Below are positions 24,301 through 29,501 of a stretch of 29,501 nucleotides of DNA, piece after piece (positions within the stretch are counted from its first letter, which is position 1; each line of letters begins with the position of its first letter). The notes beneath the pieces were generated by a model that had not been told where the DNA came from, searched no databases, and saw nothing but the letters and a program-made list of their open reading frames with translations. Origin of the DNA: CAVYPR01 sp052145775. Lineage in GTDB: Bacteria > Actinomycetota > Acidimicrobiia > Acidimicrobiales > RAAP-2. The stretch lies in the NCBI GenBank assembly GCA_052145775.1, contig JBKQNY010000214.1, positions 1 to 29,501 on the forward strand, written 5' to 3'. Made by a program: the position numbers and the translations under genes.

Positions 24301-24696
24301 GGGTGTGTGCGTGGTGGCTGTGATGCCGGTCGCAATGTGGTACTCGTTGGCCTCGTCGGACCCAGCGATCAAGTAGACATGCGCCTGCCCCCCGCTCGTC
24401 CGAACAGACACGACCTCGTCCCCGTTGGCCGGGTTGTAGGCCACGTAGCCAGGGCTCAGCTTGGCTGTGGCGGCCTTCTGGGGGTGACCGAGGCTCACTG
24501 TCTTAGTGCCCGAAGATCCGGTCACCACACTGATCTGTGGTGGTGTGCCTGAGGCGCCGGCCGGAGAGGTCACCAGCGCCGTCGGGAGGGCGGTGGCGGC
24601 CACGACCCCGGCCACCACCCACCGTCGCCAAAGAGGGGACCTCTGGTCGCCGTCGGTCACATGAGCCCTCGTCCTGCTTGGTTCGTCGGCTCGCAC
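18373..24696 (-). CDS. Giant exported multidomain protein: NHL-like repeats, 11 IPT/TIG domains, Ig-like, FN3, C-terminal PstS-like substrate-binding domain
   Basis: The 2107-aa protein begins with a long signal peptide (LWRRWVVAGVVAATALPTAL...SPAGASG). Residues about 50-510 contain propeller-like repeats (VYLIAGSD, AYLVAGNG, LYTIAGTG, with VAFDNSGNLLIAE and LAVDAQGNIIEGG as NHL-type strands). Residues about 514-1449 hold 11 IPT/TIG domains, each starting like VTPxxGxxxGGTxVTxTGxxF. An Ig-like domain (about 1450-1533; SINPTTGAVSGTPPPGTTTF) and an FN3 domain (about 1535-1628; GAPTAVTAVPGASSVTVGW) follow. Residues about 1630-2107 resemble phosphate-type periplasmic binding proteins: STVGSSTSYQVVQNLF, FDYYAFALDAVAPMV, LTDLKKIYLCKPGYTNW and RFWPQAGSDTGSEY. 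The GTG at 24696 is supported by AGGAG 7 nt upstream. No membrane anchor or sorting signal was seen. Thr is often coded ACA, unlike core genes. Function is unknown; adhesion or surface ligand capture is a guess. Confidence 0.85.
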   Translation of the reverse strand: MRADEPSRTRAHVTDGDQRSPLWRRWVVAGVVAATALPTALVTSPAGASGTPPQISVVTGSSGTKTVSLGHPQKAATAKLSPGYVAYNPANGDEVVSVRTSGGQAHVYLIAGSDEANEYHIATGITATTHTPIYGTLVKGDAYLVAGNGAAGMVAFPGGGTTPLLGQSPNVGAATNPVAPVSVAFDNSGNLLIAEALPTTGPSQTGIQVVAKAACSSSCPYKYSRLVAGGLYTIAGTGTWSGVTTTPAISFTYQVYGFGLAVDAQGNIIEGGSGIIVFLNEQTTTVTRYGKRLTAHKATVIAGTTLGTATCGGGAVSAPGTGGSSANFQWPHPFVDADGNVYVNDDKVSAGGGCTWVLAAGTGSLDGMTVTAGHLYTLTGAATTTTITNGAVANTTSFPNTVAAAMDAAGNVVVALSGLTPAVRVIAESTGTYYDQSMTKGHVYTISGGLGATRTTSPGNATGFKLPGATRPTTPPVFGLTSLVPGAPGDLFLTDGTSATTASLYEITKGPSHGPPKVTRVTPSKGPLAGGTKVTITGSNFTTVTSVNFGGKTVTSITTKTSTKLKVTDPTALSAGAVSISVTAAGLTGTMPSAFTYVAKPVVASVSPSKGPVAGATTVTITGSHFTTVTSVKFGGKPASIATRSPTKLKVTDPTGTPGAVSVSVTTTFGGTGTMPSAFTYVAKPVVTSVSPSKGPVPGATTVTITGSHFTTVTSVKFGGKTASIATRSPTKLKVTDPTGTPGAVSVSVTTTFGGTGTKPSAFTYVTPPTVTNFTPTVGSTNGGNTVTVAGTNFTAVSSVKFGTTTAFSYRVVTSTHIIAVSKSHAAGTVKISVTTNGGGTATSLHDFTFITPPTLSTVTPPAGKVSGGTVVTLTGTGFATGATSVTFGAGSHGTTVHVTGTTTLTVKAPSHSPGMVTVRITTPGGTSGTEPYTYDPVPTLTKVTPSAGKVSGGTVVTVTGTGFVSGAISVTFGAGNHGTTVHVTGTTTLTVKASSHSPGTVTVTVTTPGGTSGTEPYTYAVIPPPNIIAVTPTAGPITGHISVTITGSNFLGATAVHFDSKTATSFQVTSATTITAVIKAHPAGTVTVTVTTPGGTATWSGKFTYATPPTVTGFTPTAGSTNGGTTITITGTYFTGTTSVKFGTTTAFSYRVVTSTHILAVSKSHAAGTVKISVTTNGGGTATSVHDFTFVTPPTLSAVTPAAGKVAGLSTVTLTGTGFMSGATSVTFGAGNHGTTVHVSSTSSLTVKDPTHSPGTVTVTVATVGGTSNAKPYTYDPVPTLTTVTPSAGKVSGGTLVTLSGSGFRTGATSVTFGAGNHGTTVHVTGTTTLTVKAPSYSPGTVTVSITTPGGTSGTEPYTYDPVPTLTTVTPPIGRAAGGTVVTLMGTGFVIGATSVTFGAGNHGTTVHVTGTTSLTAKTPSHSAGTVTVTVTTPGGTAMVATGFMFGVAPAFTSDSPPTTAIVGSPYTYTFSASGDPAPTYSLVGQPVWLSINPTTGAVSGTPPPGTTTFSYSVKATNGISATAGPYTVTVYSVPGAPTAVTAVPGASSVTVGWSAPNTGGKPISSYTVTSTPGAKTCTWHSATGPLSCTVTGLTKGTKYTFTVTATNAVGTGPASAPSGGVRLVSQQVSTVGSSTSYQVVQNLFGPSLNNLSPGGTTANQQIGATPELCATGVKYTTASAFPSGAPDGSGAGAAALHAAEANPATQKGCLAFARSTAAPSAATVSTHFDYYAFALDAVAPMVGSKAGGSPRSPVTLSLTDLKKIYLCKPGYTNWKTVTGPTARPATGNSTQGGLTAPIVRFWPQAGSDTGSEYTAMLGFTPNTTTYHTAAGSTCGTASHPSADRPISVFTTVGPSHKTVGVRDNSEESIVYQASIDATDPVSDALFIYSAAEFADQWNTKANYAAAKVNSISGTAIGNFRAPTLLLAKMANRQNVTTTKVFDTYGSPSGSFSPTANRGNYTINGAVVKESNEWFSHIPTAAGNADTSSAAVPGVYYLYNVADTALPTYSTDKGLIGFDNQPGGTTSTLCNGDDAATITASGFVPLNKGATAPANTGGGYGHTGTSPAYGGTSDLEGSSCREFPGKHYPTFGGHLHWTAATFVPAT
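20350..23157 (-). repeat. Tandem array of 11 IPT/TIG coding repeats (about 250-265 bp each)
   Basis: Repeat starts, in coding order, fall near 23157, 22903, 22650, 22398, 22140, 21890, 21640, 21378, 21125, 20868 and 20613. Repeats 2 and 3 are nearly identical in DNA. Repeats 4-6 and 8-10 form a second-order duplication about 1 kb apart, with repeat 7 between them. Confidence 0.85.
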
Positions 24697-25838
24697 GTCT
24701 GTCTCCTAGTCGTCGCTGCGGAGATTGGGTTCCCCGCTGAAGGGTGGGCGAAGTGGGGTCAAGTGGGGCGCGGTCGACGAGACGTTGGGCCTGGATCAAA
24801 GGTCATGGCCATGCCGGTAGGAGATGGCTCATCTTCGGGGCCGGCCGAGGAGGACAGCGGTCCGGTGCACAGCCACGCCAAAGGGAGCTGGGCTGATACA
24901 GCGATGCTCGAGGTCGCCAAAAGCAGCTGGCTACCACCAAGCGGCCATCCCATCTCTCTCTCCCGTACGTCTCGTTGTTCTCGCTCAAACGCGAACGCTC
25001 ACTAAAAGACGTTCCGAATCGCCCTCAGAAACCGCTCCCATGGAGACTTCTAATCGAGAATCACGTCGATCGCTAGACCCAAAGCGTTGAAACCGCTGAT
25101 CTCACCAACTTCTTGCGGCGGCCGGCCCTCGTTCTGGAGAAAGAGGAGGGTGGCGTTTCCTCTTTGGCCTCCGAATGGCCACGGTGTTCGCGTAATTGAC
25201 ACAGAGGCGGGGTTTGGTCGCGTGGTGCGAAGGAGCATGGAGCGGGTCCTGGATTTCTCGCACCGCCAGCTGATCGATGATCGACGAAGCGACGAGCACC
25301 GTGATCGTCCAACGAGCGCCACGCTGACTTCCGGCGGCGCGCCTCTGACGGCGCAGAGACCTCACCGAATTGGAACGGCAACCGCGATCGTCAAGCCCTG
25401 GCATCGGCGTTTCCACGCGCCGGACCTTCTGCTCGATCGGTGGCGCGGACCGCTAAATGCGATCGAGATTCTCACGAGCGGGGCCTCGGTCCAAGTGGCG
25501 GGGGGACGGCTCAGCCTGATGGCGGAAGGCTAACGCGCGAGTAAAACTCCCTAGCAAGAGGCAGTTGCACAACCCCGTGCACAGCCCAAATGCCAGCCTG
25601 GGCGTGTCGAGACACACGTTGACCTCTCCACAAACGACGCCCGTCTGCGACTCCGCACGTTGAGACTTCCTACAACCCACTTCCCGAGTGTGCCTCTCCT
25701 GCGCGGAGCTGCACACACCGCGTCCTGAATATGCTGGGTCACCATCGTGGCCGGTGCTGTGCCGACGACGCAGTAAAGGGGCGTCAAAGATGCCGGCGAC
25801 GTGGGTCTGACCGGGTCCCCATGAACTGATCCACCCAA
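24697..25838. other. Largely non-coding, lower-G+C region upstream of the giant IPT gene
   Basis: No open frame here has recognisable domains or the third-position G/C bias seen elsewhere. The longest plus-strand frame (25087-25533, 148 codons) looks like noise or a relic. Close to the giant gene there is a short direct repeat (AAGTGGGG twice, about 24752 and 24762), and a hairpin lies at 25141-25166. I found no promoter I would defend. Confidence 0.5.
25141..25166. other. Perfect 8-bp inverted repeat (AAAGAGGA / TCCTCTTT)
   Basis: AAAGAGGA (25141-25148) pairs with TCCTCTTT (25159-25166) around a 10-nt loop inside the gene-poor stretch. No T-run follows. It could be an operator, a weak terminator or chance. 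Confidence 0.35.
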
Positions 25839-26084
25839 CTATTGGGGTCCGGTCATCCCGAGCACCGCCAGGACCCGTGGCCCTTGGCGCTCGAGGATCA
25901 CCTCGAACGCCAGGATGAGTAGCGCAGCTACGGCGACGACGAAGGCGTCGACCGGCCAGAAGGCGCCCTCCCGGACGCCGGCCACGATGGTGAGCCCGCC
26001 CAGGACGGCCGCCAACATCCAAGGGAGAGAGACGGCACGAGCCAGGCGCCGCGGGCGCGACGGGGCCGTGTTTAGGAGCGTCAT
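25839..26084 (-). CDS. Putative small membrane protein with two transmembrane helices
   Basis: The 81-aa frame has a basic N-terminus (NTAPSRPRRLARAV) followed by two hydrophobic stretches, LPWMLAAVLGGLTIVAG and AFVVAVAALLILAFEVIL. They are separated by a short loop (VREGAFWPVD), and the C-terminus is basic. This looks like a real two-helix membrane protein with the positively charged end inside. The ATG at 26084 was chosen because the frame upstream of it has no protein-like character; the ribosome site is poor. I recognise no family. It lies isolated in the region between the two giant-protein genes. Confidence 0.45.
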   Translation of the reverse strand: MTLLNTAPSRPRRLARAVSLPWMLAAVLGGLTIVAGVREGAFWPVDAFVVAVAALLILAFEVILERQGPRVLAVLGMTGPQ

Positions 26085-27029
26085 TGGACCATCGCTCGGA
26101 GGCGCGTAGGCAGTTACCGAGAAGCACCATCCCACCAAGACACTCTGACTCCCGCCTCTACAAAACGAGCCCCCACCCATAAAAGAGGGACTTGCGCCGA
26201 AAGTAGTCAAGGCAGAGCATTCGGTCAAGCGCCATCGCGGCGTTTTCGCAGTGGACGCTACCGCTCATTCGATTCATTCCACTCCACGCTCGCGGGTGAA
26301 ATGCTCGTGAACTGGTCACTTAGTGTCAGCTCTCATGCGAGAAGATCTGCAATGTGAGGCGCGGGAGCGCTCCCGGTAGTGGCGCTCAACGGCGACATTT
26401 AGCAGTTGGGCCACGGGAACCCGAACTCGGGCCGATGGACTGAGGGATTCTCGAAAAAGTGGACTGCTTGGGGAATTCATTCGCTGAAGGGGTTCCCACG
26501 TCCACTGGACGAGCCTGAACGCCGATGTGCTGGCGAGCCCCTTCACGTACTGGACTTCGGTGGTCTCGGCGGAGCAGCTGATGCTCGGCCTGCCGGAAGC
26601 AGCGGGGTGCTCGGTGTAGCTCTACGGCCTCTTGTCGGAGAGAGAGAAGCTAGCCGTGAAGTGGAAGGTGGGATGTTGTGGTCCTCATGAGTGGCCAGCC
26701 CCGGGGCTTCTGCCAATCTCGAATGACTGCGCAGCTTCGTCACCGTCGCGCACGGCTTGGCCGGACAAATCTCAGGCAATTTTATCGATTCCGCTCTAAG
26801 CACTTTGCCGTTCGAACTGACCCGTATACCGCCGCCGAGTCCTTCTTTTCGATTGGGAATGCTTGCGCGAATCCGTGATACATCCGGCTGGGTGCACTTC
26901 CAAAGTACGCCTGGATAATCAGTGGACAGTTTCGCGAATCGGCGTTACCGTACCTTTGGCGGGCGAGGTAAGTTGTTGCTTCGATCGAATCGGCCCGCTC
27001 CCATGACGATCCTAGGTGGGAGGGCAATA
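26085..27029. other. Gene-poor, lower-G+C region upstream of the Calx-beta protein gene
   Basis: There is no credible gene. Base composition drops to about half G+C around 26760-26880, against well over two thirds in the core genes. The several short open frames here show no domain or codon bias. An imperfect inverted repeat (TACCT/AGGTA, about 26954-26973) lies upstream of the giant gene start. Confidence 0.45.
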
Positions 27030-29501
27030 ATGCGCTCTGTACGGGCTGCTGTTGCTAGGGCGGTGCTGCTCGTTGGCACTGCTGTTGCAGTGGGTGGACT
27101 GGGCATCTTGGCCCCCGTGCTCATCGACCAAGCAAGTGCCGTAGGCGCTGCACCGTCGAGAGCCCTGGCCACACCGGTTACCACGCCGACCATCTCCGCG
27201 CCCCCCGATGTGGTAGTGGGCGAGGCCACAGGCCATGTCACACTGCCGGTGACGCTCAGCACTGCCTCGTTGACAACAGTTTCGGTGAAGTACGCCACCG
27301 CCTCTGTCACGGCAAGCACAGCGAACTCATCCTGCTCCAACAGCCGCGACTTCGTAGGCGCGACAGGCACGCTCAACTTCGCTCCGGGGGAGACCACCAA
27401 GGTCGTGCGCGTCGACCTCTTCGACTGCCAGCAGAGTGCAACGTACGGTTTCCGGTCGTTCACGTTCAACCTCGCCACACCGAAGAACGCCACCATCGCC
27501 AGGGCCAGTGGCCGGATCGACATCACCGGCGACGCCTTCGGACCGCCGACAGTCGCCCCAGGGCTCTATGCGCGAAGTGCCATCGTCGACACCGACGTTG
27601 GCACCGTCGACGTCCCGGTGCTCCTGGGCGGGCCATCGGGTGTGGCCTCCAAGACAACAGTGACCGTCCACTACGCCACTCACAACGCCACGGCGACCGC
27701 CGGCACGGACTACACGACGAAGAGCGGCACACTTGTGTTCACTCCGGGCCAGACCGTTCAGAACATCCCCATCACAATCGTCAACCGATCCGGGTCCGTC
27801 CCCACCCGGACCTTCACCGTCACACTCTCGAGCCCGAGCCACGCCGTGGTCGTCCAGTCCCAAGGGGTCGTCACCATCGGCGCCAGCGGGGCCACGGCGG
27901 TCACAAAGCCGACCGTCTCCGCTCCTCCTGACGTGGTGGCCGGGAACGCCGATGGGTATATCGACCTGCCGGTGACGCTGAGCGCGCCCTCGTCGACAAC
28001 TGTGTCGGTGAAGTACGCCACCGCCTCTGTCACGGCAAGCACAGGGAACTCATACTGCAGTAACAGCCGCGACTTCGTAGGCGCGACAGGCACGCTCAAC
28101 TTCGCTCCGGGGGAGACCACCAAGGTCGCGCGCGTCGACCTCTTCGACTGCCAAAAGAGTGCAACGTACGGTTTTCGATCCTTCACGTTCAACCTTCAGA
28201 AGACACCGAAGAACGCCACCATCGCCAGGGCGAGCACCAGGATCGACATTACCGGCGACGCCAAAGGAACACCGACAGTCGCCCCAGGGCTCTATGCGCG
28301 AGATGCCATCGTTGACACCGACGTCGGCACCGTCGACGTCCCGGTGCTCCTGGGCGGTCCCGCAGGCGTCGCTTCCGCCACAATCGTGACCGTCCACTAC
28401 GCCACCCACAACGCCACGGCGACCGCCGGCACGGACTACACGACAAAGAGCGGCACGCTCACCTTCGGCCCCGGCCAGACCGTCCAGAACATCCCCATCA
28501 CATTCGTCAACCGATCCGGGTCCGTCCCCACCCGGACCTTCACGGTGACACTCTCGAGCCCGACCCACTCGGCCATTGCCGACAGCACCGGGGTCGTCAC
28601 CATCGGCGCCAGCGGAGCTGCGACCGTAGCCACGCCGGCCGTGTCCGCTCCTCCCAACGTGGTGGTCGTTGATACTGGCGGGTACATCGACCTACCGGTG
28701 ACGCTCGGTGCGCCGTCGCAGACAACCGTTACGGTGACATACAAGACCGTGAACGATACGGCCTTCAGCGGGACGGGCTGCAGCGATGCCTACGTTGCAG
28801 CGAATGGGACGTTGGACGGGCCGCTCAACTTCGCACCTGGTGAGACCACGAAGACCGTGCGCGTAGATCTCCTCAACTGCAACGTCAGCGGCACCTTCAC
28901 ATTCGTGCTCTTCACACCGAAGAACGCCACCATCGCAAGAGCGACCGAGAGCATCAGCGTGGTCACGAGTGCGACCGACCCCGGGGCGCCGACGGGTGTC
29001 ACCGCGGTAGGGGGCAACAAGTCGGCCGTCGTGTCCTTCAACTCGCCGGCCACCGACGGCGGGGAGTCGGTCAACTACTACACCGTCACGTCCAGCCCCG
29101 GGACAGTGAAGGCGTCGAGCGCCGCGTCCCCGATCACGGTCAGCGGCTTGACCAACGGCGTGACCTACACATTCAAGGTCACCGCCACCAACACAGTGGG
29201 GACGGGGCCGTCGTCGACACCCTCCAACAAGGTAACCCCCGCGACGGCGAGTATCGCGATCACCACCAAGTCGTTGTCCACAGGCACGGTCGGCGTGCCC
29301 TACCAGGCGACACTCAAGGCCACCGGCGGTACAACTCCCTACAAGTGGTCGGTGTCTGGAATGCTCCCGAAGGGACTCACGCTCACAGCCGCATCGGGGA
29401 AGATCTCCGGCACCCCTGCCGCAGCGGGAAGTTTCACATTCACTGCCAAGGTGTCAGGCGCGGCTACATCCGGGACAGGTTCGGCGCCGCTCTCCATCTC
29501 C
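27030..29501 (+). CDS. Exported Calx-beta / FN3 / Ig-like multidomain protein, 3'-truncated by window end
   Basis: An ATG at 27030, preceded by GGGAGG 6 nt upstream, opens a frame with no stop through the last base (824 codons). It begins with a signal peptide (RSVRAAVARAVLLVG...VGGLGILAP...ASAVGA). Calx-beta-type modules of two kinds alternate as A-B-A-B-A'. Type A contains SVKYATASVTAST, SRDFVGATGTLNFAPGETTK and FTFNL...PKNATIARA. Type B contains VHYATHNATATAGTDYTTKS and PGQTVQNIPI. An FN3 domain (GAPTGVTAVGGNKSAVVSF) and an Ig-like putative-adhesion domain (GVPYQATLKATGGTTPYKW; GKISGTPAAAGSF) follow from about 28980. Paired cysteines recur in type A modules. Calx-beta modules usually bind Ca2+ or mediate adhesion; the role here is inferred. 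Any anchor would lie beyond the window. Confidence 0.85.
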   Translation, partial: MRSVRAAVARAVLLVGTAVAVGGLGILAPVLIDQASAVGAAPSRALATPVTTPTISAPPDVVVGEATGHVTLPVTLSTASLTTVSVKYATASVTASTANSSCSNSRDFVGATGTLNFAPGETTKVVRVDLFDCQQSATYGFRSFTFNLATPKNATIARASGRIDITGDAFGPPTVAPGLYARSAIVDTDVGTVDVPVLLGGPSGVASKTTVTVHYATHNATATAGTDYTTKSGTLVFTPGQTVQNIPITIVNRSGSVPTRTFTVTLSSPSHAVVVQSQGVVTIGASGATAVTKPTVSAPPDVVAGNADGYIDLPVTLSAPSSTTVSVKYATASVTASTGNSYCSNSRDFVGATGTLNFAPGETTKVARVDLFDCQKSATYGFRSFTFNLQKTPKNATIARASTRIDITGDAKGTPTVAPGLYARDAIVDTDVGTVDVPVLLGGPAGVASATIVTVHYATHNATATAGTDYTTKSGTLTFGPGQTVQNIPITFVNRSGSVPTRTFTVTLSSPTHSAIADSTGVVTIGASGAATVATPAVSAPPNVVVVDTGGYIDLPVTLGAPSQTTVTVTYKTVNDTAFSGTGCSDAYVAANGTLDGPLNFAPGETTKTVRVDLLNCNVSGTFTFVLFTPKNATIARATESISVVTSATDPGAPTGVTAVGGNKSAVVSFNSPATDGGESVNYYTVTSSPGTVKASSAASPITVSGLTNGVTYTFKVTATNTVGTGPSSTPSNKVTPATASIAITTKSLSTGTVGVPYQATLKATGGTTPYKWSVSGMLPKGLTLTAASGKISGTPAAAGSFTFTAKVSGAATSGTGSAPLSIS
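27190..28620 (+). repeat. Tandem duplication of a ~725-bp A-B Calx-beta coding unit
   Basis: Matching segments such as CCTCTGTCACGGCAAGCACA recur at 27301 and 28024 (offset 723), and CGAAGAACGCCACCATCGCC at 27481 and 28207 (offset 726; one codon added). The two copies are almost identical over long stretches, which implies recent duplication or gene conversion. A more diverged third A copy follows from about 28640. Confidence 0.85.

Noticed and set aside
25087..25533. 148-codon plus-strand open frame in the gene-poor region
   Set aside because: No recognisable domain, no third-position G/C bias, no ribosome site; equally long frames overlap it on the other strand.
26316..26878. Several short open frames on both strands (76-94 codons)
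   Set aside because: They overlap one another, have no domain signatures or codon bias, and lie in locally lower-G+C DNA.

Overview
The window looks like chromosome from a high-G+C actinobacterium (Actinomycetota). Evidence is the very G/C-rich third codon positions, frequent GTG starts, start codons sitting directly behind TAnnnT -10 boxes (leaderless genes), and the conserved actinobacterial gene order sucC-sucD ... purN-purH-folD ... icd/mdh. The secreted IPT/TIG, Calx-beta and phosphate-binding-like giant proteins resemble those of soil or acid-habitat Acidimicrobiia. That class-level placement is an inference.

Core region (1-13145), almost all on the + strand. It opens inside a UvrD/PcrA helicase gene that carries an apparent frameshift. 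Next come a stand-alone B12-binding subunit of methylmalonyl-CoA mutase, succinyl-CoA ligase (sucC, sucD), purine synthesis (purN, purH), one-carbon metabolism (folD, metF), a small mannose-phosphate-isomerase-type cupin, NADP-isocitrate dehydrogenase (icd) and malate dehydrogenase (mdh). The pathways connect: FolD makes the 10-formyl-THF used by PurN and PurH, MetF uses 5,10-methylene-THF, and the mutase product succinyl-CoA feeds SucCD and the TCA enzymes. A secreted PF04185-type phosphoesterase lies on the opposite strand between sucD and purN.

Accessory region 1 (13165-17973) holds a small unknown protein, a RibD-C/DHFR-fold protein, an ArdC-like protein with an HEMAH zinc-peptidase motif, and a full-length rifampicin phosphotransferase (rph). 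Upstream of rph is an 11-bp palindrome that matches, as I remember it, the core of the rifamycin-associated element. It overlaps a plausible promoter.

Accessory region 2 (18373-29501) is dominated by two divergently transcribed giant exported proteins. The minus-strand one (2107 aa) combines a signal peptide, NHL-like propeller repeats, 11 IPT/TIG domains, an Ig-like domain, a fibronectin type III domain and a C-terminal PstS-like substrate-binding domain. The plus-strand one runs off the window and contains duplicated Calx-beta modules, then FN3 and Ig-like domains. Between them lie about 2.3 kb of lower-G+C, poorly coding DNA with one plausible small membrane protein. No tRNA, rRNA, CRISPR array or intact insertion sequence was seen.
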